From Minwuia sp. (GTDB lineage: Bacteria; Pseudomonadota; Alphaproteobacteria; Minwuiales; Minwuiaceae), in the NCBI GenBank assembly GCA_029210175.1, contig JARGPL010000003.1:124001-188000 (forward strand): a stretch of 64,000 nucleotides of DNA, given 5' to 3'. Made by a program: the position numbers and the translations under genes. Position 1 is the first letter of the stretch. Every line of letters starts with the position of its first letter. Shown piece after piece: positions 20,201 through 28,580 of the stretch. Below the pieces are notes generated by a model. It searched no databases, was not told where the DNA came from, and saw only the letters and a program-made list of their open reading frames with translations.

Positions 20201-20713
20201 GACGGCTGCCTTGATCTGAAGCGGGTCCTGGCAGGTCTCGATCAGGATGCCGTCCGCACCGCCTTCGATCAGACCGCTGGCCTGAACATTGTAGGCCGCT
20301 TCCAGCTCGTCATAGTGGATATGCCCCAGGCTTGGCAGCTTGGTGCCGGGACCGATGGAACCCAGCACATAGCGGCGGACGCCATCTTCGGCCCGCGCAC
20401 CATCAACGACTTCACGCGCCAGCCGCGCCGCCCGGACATTCAGATCATGGGCTTCATCTGTCAGGTCGAACTCGCCCAGCGTGATCGGTGACGCACCGAA
20501 GGTATTTGTCTGGATGATGTCGGACCCGGCATTGACGTATCCGCGATGGATCTCACGCACGATGTCGGGGCGGGTGCGGTTCAGGATTTCGGTACAGTTT
20601 TCCTGCCCGCCATAGTCGGTCTCGATGTCCAGGCCCATGGATTGCACGGTGCTGCCCATCGCCCCGTCGCACAGCAGGACGTCGTTCTTCAAGGCTTCGA
20701 TCAGATCACTCAT
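17225..20713 (-). CDS. metH: Cobalamin-dependent methionine synthase
   Basis: 1162 residues, a full-length MetH. In order: homocysteine S-methyltransferase domain (about 1-325) with zinc ligands in GLNCATG and GGCCGTTP; pterin-binding domain (about 340-610); cobalamin-binding cap and Rossmann domain (about 640-880) with the base-off DVHDIG motif, histidine near residue 733; and the C-terminal reactivation domain that binds SAM (about 880-1160). It transfers the methyl group of 5-methyl-tetrahydrofolate to homocysteine through B12. The ATG directly abuts or overlaps the metF stop, so methyl donor supply and use are translationally coupled. No B12 riboswitch was seen, as expected for an internal operon gene. 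Confidence 0.97.
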   Translation of the reverse strand: MSDLIEALKNDVLLCDGAMGSTVQSMGLDIETDYGGQENCTEILNRTRPDIVREIHRGYVNAGSDIIQTNTFGASPITLGEFDLTDEAHDLNVRAARLAREVVDGARAEDGVRRYVLGSIGPGTKLPSLGHIHYDELEAAYNVQASGLIEGGADGILIETCQDPLQIKAAVNGAKDARTSAGVDVPIIVQVTVETTGTMLVGADIAAAATILKAMNVDAIGLNCATGPKEMMEHVRFLSESVDVPISIQPNAGLPELIDGETVYPLRPDELAEWLRRFVNDFGVALIGGCCGTTPDHIAALHQMLQDLGRNRRRPEPRPRTPEWTPSLASLFTQTPLRQENAVLAIGERCNANGSRKFRELQASENYDACVAMGRDQEGEGSHAIDLCAAYVGRDEIADMTALLSRMRGSLTAPLVIDSTELPVLEHALKLYGGKGVINSFNFEDGEEPADARLTLARRFGAAMIALTIDEEGMAKTAEDKLRVAKRLYDVAVTRHGLPASDLIIDPLTFTICTGNADDRKLGLWTLEAIEQIAKELPECQILLGLSNISFGLNAAARHVLNSVFLDHAMKRGLNSAILHASKIVPLHQIPEAEVKAAEDLIFDRRSEGYDPLEAFMALFQDRKVAKVVKQRAETVEEQLKDRIIDGDGQGLTDDLETAMKTHPPLDIINNILLGGMKVVGELFGAGKMQLPFVLRSAEIMKAAVAYLEPFMEKEEGQQKGTIVLATVKGDVHDIGKNLVDIILTNNGYRVVNLGIKQPLANILDAARAENADAIGMSGLLVKSTVIMRENLQQMAAEGLDIPVILGGAALTRKYVEQDCLDAYGGKRVAYARDAFDGLKMMDLIGTKTFDDHIAAATETRAARPSSRKAVGRPSEGIMRPVDFDEVSLRRAELHQGHVPPVPPFWGGRRIDHVDPRALLPYLNEQMLYQFQWGFRKAGRDREDYRKWAEREVRPIMHDMLARCREEKILTPKAAYGYWPAASERDDLVLFDPDTDAEVARFSLPRQRREGGLCIADFYPEADTGKRDVIGLQLATMGSTASDVAREWFAQDKYQDYLYLHGLSVEMAEAMAEMVHARIRSELGFASEDATDPNAMLKQGYRGSRYSFGYPACPNLEDQAAILDLVGASAIGVEMAEEGQLHPEQSTSAIVVLHPQAKYFSV

Positions 20714-21633
20714 CAGCTTGCAGACGCCCCCGTGGCGGTGAGGACCATTCGGTCATTGACCTTGGCCACATCCAGTCGCTGGCAGACGGCTGTCACCATG
20801 TCCGACTGGTTCAGGGTGTAGAAATGGAAGCCATCAACGCCGTGACTGATCAGGCGCTGGCAGAGTTCCGTGGCCAGGTCGACACCAATCCGTTGCCGAT
20901 CCTTGCGATCCGTCCCCACAGCCTCGATCCGCTGCACGACCGCATCAGGAATGGTCGCGCCACACCCGACCGCAAACCGGCGCAGCTGATCCAGGTCACG
21001 GATCGGCAGGATACCGGGCAGGATCGGCTGCCAGATGCCGCGGGCAGATGCCGCATCGCGGAAGCGCAGGAAACTGTCGGCATCAAAGAAGAACTGCGTG
21101 ATGGCCCGGTTGGCACCGGCATCGAACTTGGCGCGCAGATTGTCGAGATCGGCGGCGGTATCGCGGGAGTCAGGGTGCACCTCCGGATAGGCGGCGACGG
21201 AGATGTCGAAGTCGTGGATACGCCGCAGTCCCTCCACCAGCGCTGCCGCATTGGCATAGCCGTCCGGATGCGGCCGATAGACCATGTCGCCATTCTGCGG
21301 GTCCCCGCGCAGGGCCACGATGCGGCTGACACCCGCAGCCAGATACTTCCGCGCCACGGCGTCAACAGTGGACCGTGACTGGGCGACCGCGGTCAGGTGC
21401 GCCGCACCGGCCCAGCCTGTCGCGCCCGTGACCGCCTGAATGGTCTCCAGGGTGCCGGTCTGTGTCGTGCCGCCCGCCCCGTACGTCACGGAGAAGAACG
21501 CCGGGTTGCAGCTGGCCAGACGCGCCGCCATGGCGGGCAGCTTCGCCGCCCCTGCATCCGTCTTCGCGGGGAAGAACTCCAGCGAGATTTCCAGCGCCGG
21601 TGCGCTGGCCACATTCTTCATCAACATGCTCAT
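20713..21633 (-). CDS. metF: Methylenetetrahydrofolate reductase
   Basis: 306 residues. An N-terminal EFFPAKTDAG stretch (catalytic Glu in the usual SxEFFPP position), SVTYGAGG, and ALRGDPQN segments are characteristic of the FAD-dependent MetF barrel, as is ITQFFFDADSFLRF. It reduces 5,10-methylene-THF to 5-methyl-THF, the substrate of MetH next door. The ATG overlaps the upstream regulator by 4 bases (ATGA) and the stop touches the metH start, so the three genes form one transcription unit. Confidence 0.96.
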   Translation of the reverse strand: MSMLMKNVASAPALEISLEFFPAKTDAGAAKLPAMAARLASCNPAFFSVTYGAGGTTQTGTLETIQAVTGATGWAGAAHLTAVAQSRSTVDAVARKYLAAGVSRIVALRGDPQNGDMVYRPHPDGYANAAALVEGLRRIHDFDISVAAYPEVHPDSRDTAADLDNLRAKFDAGANRAITQFFFDADSFLRFRDAASARGIWQPILPGILPIRDLDQLRRFAVGCGATIPDAVVQRIEAVGTDRKDRQRIGVDLATELCQRLISHGVDGFHFYTLNQSDMVTAVCQRLDVAKVNDRMVLTATGASAS

Positions 21634-22580
21634 GCCTCTTGATCCAGGGCGGGACGGAGGGCGGACCAGAGTCCGACCGTCAGCGTGCGGCCCGGCAGGT
21701 GAAGGGTATGTTCAGGGGTCAGCCCGGTTTCCGTGAACCAGGCACCCAGTTCGGCATCATCGAAACCCAGACGCCGGTGCGCATGGTCGCTGCGCAGTTC
21801 ATCGTGATCGTGGGACAGGAAGTCGATGATCACCAGCCGTCCGCCCGGGCGCAGCATGGCCGCGGCACCGGCGATCATCTGGCGGGGTTCATCCATGAAA
21901 TGCATGACCTGATGCGCGGTCACCAGGTCGAATGACCCGGCAGCAAACGGCAGGCGAAGGATATCGCCATGGCGCACCTGGACATGCTGATACTCGGGCG
22001 AGTCCAGGGCGGATCGGGCGATGGACAGCATTTCCGGGTTCAGATCGACACCTATGGCACCACTGACCCGGCCCGCAAGCACGGACAGCAAACGGCCGGT
22101 TCCGGTGCCGAGATCCAGCAGATCGTCAATGTCATCCGTGCCGAGAATGGCGTGCAGCGCGGTTTCCACCTCACGTTCGCTGACGTGCAGCCGACGCACT
22201 TCGTCCCAATGGGCCGCGTTGCGGCTGAAATATTCCTGCGCCCGGGCAGCCCGCTGCTGGCGGACCTGATCCAGCCGGGCCAGTTGTGTCGCCAGCGCCG
22301 GGTCACCGGATTGGATCAGGTCGTCCAGCATCGTGGCCAGCGCCGCATGCGCACCACTCAATGCCAGCCGATAATAGACCCAGGCACCTTCGCGCGTGCG
22401 TTCCAGCAATCCGGCATCGCAAAGCAGCTTCAGATGTCTTGAGACGCGTGGCTGGCTCTGCCCCAGAATGGCCACCAGTTCCGACACCGTCAGCTCCGAC
22501 CGGCGGCACAGGGCCAGCAAGGTCAGCCGGGTATCATCGCTTGCCGCCTTCAGGGCCAGGACAAGTTCGGGCATCGACAT
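21630..22580 (-). CDS. ArsR-family regulator fused to a SAM-dependent methyltransferase
   Basis: 316 residues from the ATG at 22580. An ArsR-type winged helix occupies about residues 1-85 (VSELVAILGQSQPRVSRHLKLLCDAGLLERTREGAWVYYRL), and a class I methyltransferase follows with DLGTGTGRLL as the SAM-binding glycine motif and GVDLNPEMLSIAR as the acidic loop. Longer frames reach 22652 and 22715 but start upstream of the helix-turn-helix by 24-45 unstructured residues. Fusions of this kind sit before metF/metH in many alphaproteobacteria and are thought to sense SAM or SAH; the methyltransferase-like domain is probably the ligand sensor. It should repress this operon. Confidence 0.88.
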   Translation of the reverse strand: MSMPELVLALKAASDDTRLTLLALCRRSELTVSELVAILGQSQPRVSRHLKLLCDAGLLERTREGAWVYYRLALSGAHAALATMLDDLIQSGDPALATQLARLDQVRQQRAARAQEYFSRNAAHWDEVRRLHVSEREVETALHAILGTDDIDDLLDLGTGTGRLLSVLAGRVSGAIGVDLNPEMLSIARSALDSPEYQHVQVRHGDILRLPFAAGSFDLVTAHQVMHFMDEPRQMIAGAAAMLRPGGRLVIIDFLSHDHDELRSDHAHRRLGFDDAELGAWFTETGLTPEHTLHLPGRTLTVGLWSALRPALDQEA

Positions 22581-22652
22581 GACCGAATGTGTCGGGCGAT
22601 CCGCTGGCGAAAGCCTGCCGGAACCGAGGGTGATGTGCTGCTGCTCAATCAT

Positions 22653-22701
22653 GAAATGACAATATGCACATTTCTTTATATGATCAAGCACGATTGCGTG
22701 C
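22653..22701. promoter_or_regulatory. AT-rich candidate operator region of the met operon
   Basis: The only AT-rich patch in the divergent gap. It contains GAAATG at 22653-22658 facing CATTTC at 22669-22674 (10-base spacer) and a second inverted repeat GCACG 22688-22692 with CGTGC 22697-22701. Position 70-120 bases before the regulator start fits an ArsR-type operator and promoter. I cannot tell which of the two palindromes, if either, is bound. Confidence 0.4.
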
Positions 22702-22823
22702 CTGTGCCGGTGCAAAAATGCCAGATCGCAGGTCGATCACGCGGAAGTGGCCCCAAACGCTTGACCTTTTGCCCCTCTTCGACGTTTCATCCGCGACACA
22801 ACCGTTCAAGGAATCAACAGACG

Positions 22824-23429
22824 ATGGCTCGACGCGCATTTCTCAAACTCGCGACCCTGCTTTCCCTGGGCCTTGCCCTGATCAGCACCAATGTCGCCGT
22901 CGCCAGCGAAGCCCCGAAGCAGATGGTCGAGCGACTGGGTGGCAACGCGATCGAGATCCTGGCCGCCAAGGACGTGACCGCGGCGGACCGGCGCCAGAAG
23001 TTTGCCAGGCTGTTCACAGATGGGTTTGACGTCCCGCTGGTTGCCCGCATCGTGCTGGGCCGGTACTGGCGCACGGCCACCCCGGCGGAACAGGATGAGT
23101 TCGTGCGGCTGTTCAATGACTATGTGATCGACACCTATGCCTCACGGTTGAATTCCTACACCGGGCAGACGCTGAATGTGACCGGGTCCAGCCCGATCAG
23201 CGACACGGAGACGATGGTCAATTCGAAGATCGAGCAGCCACAGGGTGATTCCGTGAAGGTCGATTGGCGGGTCCTGAATCGTGGCGGCGACCTGCGTATC
23301 GTCGATGTGGTGGTTGAAGGCGTCAGCATGGCGATCAGCCAGCGGTCGGAGTTCGGCGCGGTCATTGCGCAGAATGGCGGACAGGTCGAGGCATTGCTGG
23401 CGCGGTTGCGGACCCAGACTGCCCGGTGA
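22824..23429 (+). CDS. MlaC/Ttg2D-family substrate-binding protein, Tat signal
   Basis: 201 residues. The first 30 residues are a signal with a twin-arginine-like RRAFLKL motif and a hydrophobic core ending VAVASEA. The mature part has the Ttg2/MlaC fold features: FARLFTDGFDVPLVARIVLGRYWRTATPAEQDEFVRLFNDYV. Such proteins carry phospholipids (or hopanoids) across the periplasm for an ABC transporter. No mlaDEF partners are nearby, which is common for solitary copies. Divergent from the met regulator. Confidence 0.88.
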   Translation: MARRAFLKLATLLSLGLALISTNVAVASEAPKQMVERLGGNAIEILAAKDVTAADRRQKFARLFTDGFDVPLVARIVLGRYWRTATPAEQDEFVRLFNDYVIDTYASRLNSYTGQTLNVTGSSPISDTETMVNSKIEQPQGDSVKVDWRVLNRGGDLRIVDVVVEGVSMAISQRSEFGAVIAQNGGQVEALLARLRTQTAR

Positions 23430-23509
23430 TCGCTGCCAGCCTTTGACGGCAGGCCGCACGCACCACCCGACCTGGCGGCCAGCACGCGGATAGGGGGAGG
23501 TCAGGAGCC

Positions 23510-24280
23510 ATGACAGAACAGGGTTTCGCCAACACCAGCGACGTCGCCGAATTGAAGGCGATGATCGGTGGTGCATCACGCATCGTGTTCTTCACGGGCG
23601 CGGGCATATCGACTGAATCCGGTATTCCCGACTTCCGCAGCCCGGGGGGTCTGTGGACCAAGAACCAGCCCATCGATTTCCGTGACTTCATTGCCAGTGA
23701 GGACATGCGCACCGAGTCGTGGCGACGCAAGTTCGCGATGGAAGAGACCTTCGCCAGCGCCACGCCGAACAGGGGCCACCGCGCGGTCGAGAAGCTGATC
23801 GCGACCGGCAAGGCGCGCGCCATCATCACGCAGAACGTCGACGGGCTGCACCAGGCAAGTGGTGTGCCCGATGAACAGGTGATCGAGCTGCATGGCAACT
23901 CCACCTACGCCACCTGCCTGGACTGCGGTCTGCGCCATGAACTGGCGCAGATCCGCAAGCATTTCGAGGCGGATGGCACCCTGCCCCATTGCCGCGACTG
24001 CGGCGGAATCGTGAAGACCGCCACCATATCCTTTGGCCAGAGCATGCCTCTGGCGGAAATGGAGCGGGCGGAGCAGGAAACCCTCGCCGCCGACCTCTGC
24101 ATCGTGCTCGGCTCATCCTTGGTGGTCTATCCGGCGGCGGGTTTTCCTCGCCTGGCAAAGGAGAACGGTGCCGGTCTGGTGATCCTGAACCGGGACCCGA
24201 CGGACCTGGATCGCTTTGCCGACCTGGTGCTGAATGCGGAGATCGGGCCGACCCTGGGCGGTGCGGTCAATGTCAACTGA
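23510..24280 (+). CDS. cobB: NAD-dependent protein deacylase (sirtuin)
   Basis: 256 residues. NAD-binding GAGIS at 30-34 with IPDFRSP after it, TQNVD at 107-111, the catalytic histidine H128 in ELHGN, and four zinc cysteines C136/C139 and C161/C164 are all present, so it should be active. It removes acyl groups from lysines, classically activating acetyl-CoA synthetase. A GNAT acetyltransferase gene overlaps its end; if that enzyme acetylates proteins the pair could be opposing activities, but this is only suggested by the overlap. Confidence 0.93.
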   Translation: MTEQGFANTSDVAELKAMIGGASRIVFFTGAGISTESGIPDFRSPGGLWTKNQPIDFRDFIASEDMRTESWRRKFAMEETFASATPNRGHRAVEKLIATGKARAIITQNVDGLHQASGVPDEQVIELHGNSTYATCLDCGLRHELAQIRKHFEADGTLPHCRDCGGIVKTATISFGQSMPLAEMERAEQETLAADLCIVLGSSLVVYPAAGFPRLAKENGAGLVILNRDPTDLDRFADLVLNAEIGPTLGGAVNVN

Positions 24281-24695
24281 CCCGGTGCGCGCCTATCGGC
24301 CGGCGGATCGCGATCAGGTGGTGGCCCTGTGGCAGACCTGCGACCTGACCCGACCCTGGAATGATCCTGACGGCGATATCGGCCGCGCCCAGGTAACATC
24401 CACATCGGTGCTGCTGGTCCACGCCGACGGCGACAGGGTCAATGGCACCCTGATGGCGGGATACGACGGTCATCGTGGCTGGATGTACTATCTGGCCAGC
24501 GACCCGGCATCGCGCGGTGGCGGCATTGCACGGGCTCTGGTGCATCGGGCGGAGGATTTCCTGCGCGACCAGGGCTGCCCGAAGGCAGAACTGATGGTCC
24601 GCAGCAGCAACGACGCCGCCCTCGGCTTCTACGACCGGCTGGGGTACGAGGCGCAGGACGTCGTGGTCCGCGGGAAATGGCTCAACACGAACTGA
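24270..24695 (+). CDS. GNAT family N-acetyltransferase
   Basis: 141 residues from the ATG at 24270, overlapping the sirtuin stop by 11 bases. The acetyl-CoA-binding signature is in YLASDPASRGGGIARALVHRAE (motif A with RGGGIA), followed by AELMVRSSNDAALGFYDRLGYE, the usual motif B. It resembles YpeA/RimI-like small GNATs. Substrate unknown; the overlap with the sirtuin suggests joint expression. Confidence 0.9.
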   Translation: MSTDPVRAYRPADRDQVVALWQTCDLTRPWNDPDGDIGRAQVTSTSVLLVHADGDRVNGTLMAGYDGHRGWMYYLASDPASRGGGIARALVHRAEDFLRDQGCPKAELMVRSSNDAALGFYDRLGYEAQDVVVRGKWLNTN

Positions 24696-24731
24696 GATTG
24701 AGACAATCCCGCAGACAACAGGATCGGGACG

Positions 24732-25145
24732 TCAACCGGATGCGGGCGGGAATGCGCGGACGGCCTTGCCTTTTCCGAGGATGACATCACCAGCCCCGTT
24801 GATAGCCTGGACCTGAAACTCATAGCGATGGCTGCCCGACGGCGGACATGGTCCGACATAGGAAAACGCCCCTTCCGCGACAGTCGCCTGCCCGGTGTAG
24901 GGGACAACACCACCACCGTGCCGGTACGTCGGCACGTCGAGATCAGTCATGACGAATTTCAGGCTTGCCGTCCCCGTGGGAACCCCCGAAATCTGAAAGG
25001 CAGGCGAAACCGAAGAGCATCTGTGTTCCCCTTTCCAGGCGAAGTCGACATCAAGCTGCGCCAGATTCGTGGCCTCTTTTGTCGTCTGACAACCAGCAGC
25101 AACCAAGGCAACAGCCAACACAGCAACGCTTACCAGCACTTTCAT
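24732..25145 (-). CDS. PEBP-like (YbhB/YbcL-type) lipoprotein
   Basis: 137 residues from ATG 25145. Signal peptide with lipobox VAAGC, cysteine near residue 18, then a single domain with SPAFQISGVPTGT, a VMTDLDVP strand and GPCPPSGSHRYEFQVQAI, all recognisable as phosphatidylethanolamine-binding-protein fold landmarks. The mature part is about 120 residues, shorter than the usual 150-180, so some of the fold is trimmed. Function of bacterial PEBP lipoproteins is not established. Stands alone after rsh. Confidence 0.75.
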   Translation of the reverse strand: MKVLVSVAVLAVALVAAGCQTTKEATNLAQLDVDFAWKGEHRCSSVSPAFQISGVPTGTASLKFVMTDLDVPTYRHGGGVVPYTGQATVAEGAFSYVGPCPPSGSHRYEFQVQAINGAGDVILGKGKAVRAFPPASG

Positions 25146-25306
25146 GGGGAAAACTCCAATCACACTCACAAAACACTACTGTACCGGCCTATCATGCGAT
25201 GCAGACTTGCAAAACGTTCACTCCTGCTACCCGCACGCAAGCGCGGGACATCAGAGTGACCCGGCAGGCTCTTCGACAAGGTTTGGAAACCTGATGATCC
25301 GCTCCC

Positions 25307-27436
25307 CTAACCCCTGACCCGTTCGACGCGGGACATGCCGGGTTCGCCGCTCAGGGCGCCGATGATGTCGGCCAGGTGGTGCACGTCGCGCACTTCGATG
25401 TCGATCACCATGCGGAAGAAGTCGTCCGTGCGGCGGCTGGTGGCGATATTGGCGATGTTGCCGTCCTGCTCCGCGATCACCGTGGTTGTCCGGCTGAGCA
25501 TGCCGCGCCGGTTGGCGATCTCCGCCTCGATCCGCGCGACATAGTTCTGCGATGCGGCGGCATCGCCGGTCCATGCGGCATCCAGCCAGCGTTCCGGCAC
25601 ATCCTGATACAGTTCCAGATTGCCGCAATCGATGGCATGCACATGGATGCCCTTGCCCGCATCATTGATGCCGACGATCCGGTCACCGGGGATCGGGTGA
25701 CAGCAGGTGGCGAAGTTCACCCCGACACCGGGGGTCAGGCCACGCACCGGCACGGCGTCGGTCGCCACCCTGGTCTTCGGCTTTGCACGGCTGCGGCGGC
25801 GGGCACGCTCACTCGGGTACAGCATGCCGAGCACATCGCGCGACGAGATCGTGCCCGTCCCGACCCCATGATAGAGGTCGTCCAGCCCCTCCAGCCGCAA
25901 CGGTTCCAGCAGCGACAGCATCGACTTTTCCGTCGGGCGGCGTCGTGCTGCCTGAAACGTCGTATCCAGCAATCTGCGCCCCAGTTCCACATGCTCGGCG
26001 CGGACAAGCAGGCGGGTGGTGCGGCGGATGGCGCTGCGGGCCTTGCCCGTGACCACGAAGTCTTCCCAGATCGCCTGTGGCGTCTGTTCCGATGAGGTCA
26101 GCACCTCGATCTGGTCGCCGTTCTTCAGCGGCGTATGCAGGGGTGCCGCCCGACCGTTGACCTTGGCGCCGACGCAGGTGTCACCCAGATCGGTATGCAC
26201 CGCATAGGCGAAATCGACCGGCGTGGCACCGGCCGGCAACTGGATCAGACGCCCCTTCGGCGAAAAGCAGAACACCTGATCGGCGTACATGTTGAGCTTC
26301 GAGTTCTCCAGGAACTCATCGAAATCGGACGCCTCGTGCAGTATCTCGAGCAGTTCGCGCAGCCAGCGTTCCTGCTCGGCATCCGGTTGCGAGCCCTTCT
26401 TGGCACCGGCCTTGTAGTGCCAGTGGGCCGCAACGCCGAATTCCGCGCGTTCGTGCATTTCCCGGCTGCGGATCTGGATTTCCGTCCGCACCCCCTCCGG
26501 CCCCAGCACCACCGTGTGCAGCGACTGATAACCGTTGCGCTTGGGGATGGAGATGTAGTCATCGAACTGGTCGGGCACCATCGGATAGCGCTGATGGATC
26601 GCCCCCAGCATGCGGTAGCAGGCGTCCGCATTGTCAACGATGATGCGAAAGGCATAGACGTCTGCCAGTTGCTCGAACGTGATCCGCTTCGCCTGCAGCT
26701 TGCGCCAGATGGAAAAGTGCCGTTTCTCCCGCCCTGAAATCTCGGCGATCAGCCCGGTCCCGCGCACGGTTTCCTGCAGGGCCAGCTGCATGCGGACGAC
26801 GAGGTTGCCGGCCTGGGCGCGCAACATCTCCAGCCTTTGGTCGATCGAACTCCAGGCCTTGGCGTCCAGCACCTGAAACGACAGGTCCAGCAATTCTTCC
26901 TTGATGTCGTTCATGCCGACCCGTTCGGCCAGCGGGGCATATATCTCGCGGGTCTCCAGCGCTATCCGCCGCGCCTTCTCGGGCTTCAGGTACTTGATCG
27001 TGCGCATGTTGTGCAGCCGGTCTGCCAGCTTCACCACCAGGACCCGGATGTCGTCCGACATGGCCAGCAGCAACTTGCGGAAGTTCTCCGCCTGCTGGGT
27101 CTCGTCGGACTTCAGTTCCATCTTGGACAGCTTGGTGACGCCATCAACCAGCTGCGCCACGTGCGGGCCGAACTCGCGTTCGATCTGTTCGGGTGTCGCC
27201 AGCGTGTCTTCGATGGTGTCGTGCAGCAGCGCCGTGACGATCGTCTCGGTATCGAGGCGATAGTCGGTCAGGATACCCGCCACTTCGACAGGATGGCTGA
27301 AATAGGGATCGCCGGAGGCACGCTTCTGGCTGCCGTGCGCACGCACGGCAAAGACATAGGCCTTGTTGATCAGGTCTTCGCGGGCTTTCGGGTCATAGCT
27401 CAGGACCCGTTCCACCAGCTGCATCTGGCGCATCAT
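25307..27436 (-). CDS. rsh: Bifunctional (p)ppGpp synthetase/hydrolase
   Basis: 709 residues. Order: HD hydrolase domain (about 25-200; FSHPVEVAGIL and ALLHDTIEDT metal-binding motifs), synthetase domain (about 235-360; RIIV, GYQSLHT and EIQIRS motifs), TGS domain (about 390-450; LPAGATPVDFAYAVHTDLG), and a C-terminal ACT domain. Both catalytic halves look intact, as in the single long Rsh enzymes of alphaproteobacteria. It makes and degrades the stringent-response alarmone. Lies 36 bases downstream of rpoZ, a conserved order that links the alarmone enzyme to the RNA polymerase omega subunit where ppGpp binds. Confidence 0.96.
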   Translation of the reverse strand: MMRQMQLVERVLSYDPKAREDLINKAYVFAVRAHGSQKRASGDPYFSHPVEVAGILTDYRLDTETIVTALLHDTIEDTLATPEQIEREFGPHVAQLVDGVTKLSKMELKSDETQQAENFRKLLLAMSDDIRVLVVKLADRLHNMRTIKYLKPEKARRIALETREIYAPLAERVGMNDIKEELLDLSFQVLDAKAWSSIDQRLEMLRAQAGNLVVRMQLALQETVRGTGLIAEISGREKRHFSIWRKLQAKRITFEQLADVYAFRIIVDNADACYRMLGAIHQRYPMVPDQFDDYISIPKRNGYQSLHTVVLGPEGVRTEIQIRSREMHERAEFGVAAHWHYKAGAKKGSQPDAEQERWLRELLEILHEASDFDEFLENSKLNMYADQVFCFSPKGRLIQLPAGATPVDFAYAVHTDLGDTCVGAKVNGRAAPLHTPLKNGDQIEVLTSSEQTPQAIWEDFVVTGKARSAIRRTTRLLVRAEHVELGRRLLDTTFQAARRRPTEKSMLSLLEPLRLEGLDDLYHGVGTGTISSRDVLGMLYPSERARRRSRAKPKTRVATDAVPVRGLTPGVGVNFATCCHPIPGDRIVGINDAGKGIHVHAIDCGNLELYQDVPERWLDAAWTGDAAASQNYVARIEAEIANRRGMLSRTTTVIAEQDGNIANIATSRRTDDFFRMVIDIEVRDVHHLADIIGALSGEPGMSRVERVRG

Positions 27437-27472
27437 GCAGGCAAGCCTAACGCATTGCCCGCCGACACGTCA

Positions 27473-27787
27473 TCAGGCGCCGTTCTGTTCACCCGCGGCA
27501 ATTGCGGCAAGCTCACGACGCATGCGCGTGGCCAGATCGTCCTCTTCGGGCTCATCACGTTCGACATGCCGCTGATAGCTGGCGACGAGCGCGTTGTAGA
27601 GCTCCTTGGTGTCGACCTTGGATTCGGCGATTTCCCGCAGGGAAACAACCGGGTTCTTGTCATTGTCACGATCCACCAGCAGTTCGGACCCGCTGGAAAT
27701 GCCACGGGCGCGCTGCGCGGCCACAAGCACGAGGTCAAAGCGGTTCGGGACCTTGTCGATACAATCTTCAACGGTAACGCGGGCCAT
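27473..27787 (-). CDS. rpoZ: RNA polymerase omega subunit
   Basis: 104 residues beginning [20 protein letters not shown], the standard omega N terminus, with the [11 protein letters not shown] helix that contacts beta-prime. A textbook GGAGGTGCC site precedes the ATG. The C-terminal 35 residues are acidic. Helps RNA polymerase assembly and forms part of a ppGpp site; located directly before rsh. Confidence 0.97.
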   Translation of the reverse strand: MARVTVEDCIDKVPNRFDLVLVAAQRARGISSGSELLVDRDNDKNPVVSLREIAESKVDTKELYNALVASYQRHVERDEPEEDDLATRMRRELAAIAAGEQNGA

Positions 27788-27835
27788 GAAGGCACCTCCG
27801 GCACAGGATGCGGAATTCTGGAATGGTCAGGGTCT

Positions 27836-28378
27836 CTAGCCGCTCACTGCCGCGCCCGCAACCTCTTTCTCCGGCTGCAGCAACGCGACACCTGCACCAT
27901 CGGCCCGCGACAGCAGTTCAGCCGCCGTCGCACCATTGACCGGATGCCGCCAGTGCGGCGCGATTTCCTGTAGTGGCAGCAACACGAAAGCGCGCTCCGC
28001 CATGCGCGGGTGCGGCAATTCAGGCGTGCCATGGATGCCCGATGCAGGTGCCAGCAGATCATCGAACGCCAGCAGGTCCAGATCGATCCAGCGCGGCGCC
28101 CAGCGGGTCTGGCGTACCCGCCCGAAAGACCACTCGATCTCATGCAAGGTCTGCAGCAACCGGTCCGGCGCATCGGCGGTTTCGACTGCGATCACCCCGT
28201 TCACATACCAGGGCTGTGGGGAGATCGACGGCGGAAAGGGTGGGCTGACATACCAGCCGGAGCGCGCGACGATGCGGATGCCGCGCGCCGCGATACGGTC
28301 CAGCGCCGCCTCCAGCGTGCGCTCGGGCGCGCCATGTTCAGGGTGCGGCAGGTTCGCGCCCAGTCCGATCAAGATCAT
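27836..28378 (-). CDS. folK: 2-amino-4-hydroxy-6-hydroxymethyldihydropteridine pyrophosphokinase
   Basis: 180 residues from ATG 28378, which has GGAGGACC in front; the longer frame adds 17 residues without a site. MILIGLGANL, the YVSPPF loop, and RWAPRWIDLDLLAFDD followed by PHPRMAERAFVLLPLQEIAP are the HPPK signature. It phosphorylates the pterin ring in folate synthesis. Folate production feeds the MetF/MetH branch seen upstream. Followed by rpoZ on the same strand, with the stop 48 bases away. Confidence 0.95.
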   Translation of the reverse strand: MILIGLGANLPHPEHGAPERTLEAALDRIAARGIRIVARSGWYVSPPFPPSISPQPWYVNGVIAVETADAPDRLLQTLHEIEWSFGRVRQTRWAPRWIDLDLLAFDDLLAPASGIHGTPELPHPRMAERAFVLLPLQEIAPHWRHPVNGATAAELLSRADGAGVALLQPEKEVAGAAVSG

Positions 28379-28580
28379 CAGGTCCTCCTGGCGCGCGGCC
28401 CCTCGTCCTGCACCCGTTTGCCCCGGCAAAGGTGGTGCTTTTAGCTGGCATTTCCAACCCGTGAAGCCTATTCAGGAATAGCTTCGGCACGGTTCGGCAA
28501 ACGGTTCGATTGCGCCATCAGGTGTCGCGATCCGGCGGACCGCGGAGCGCCATGGATAATTCATTGAAACGGTTTTGCAA

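Noticed and set aside
17486-20491. 1001-codon open frame antisense to metH
   Set aside because: High-GC antisense shadow of a clearly conserved gene; no start site or family features.
22581-22823. Possible SAM or SAH riboswitch before the met operon
   Set aside because: No conserved riboswitch stem pattern was seen; AT-rich palindromes fit a protein operator better.
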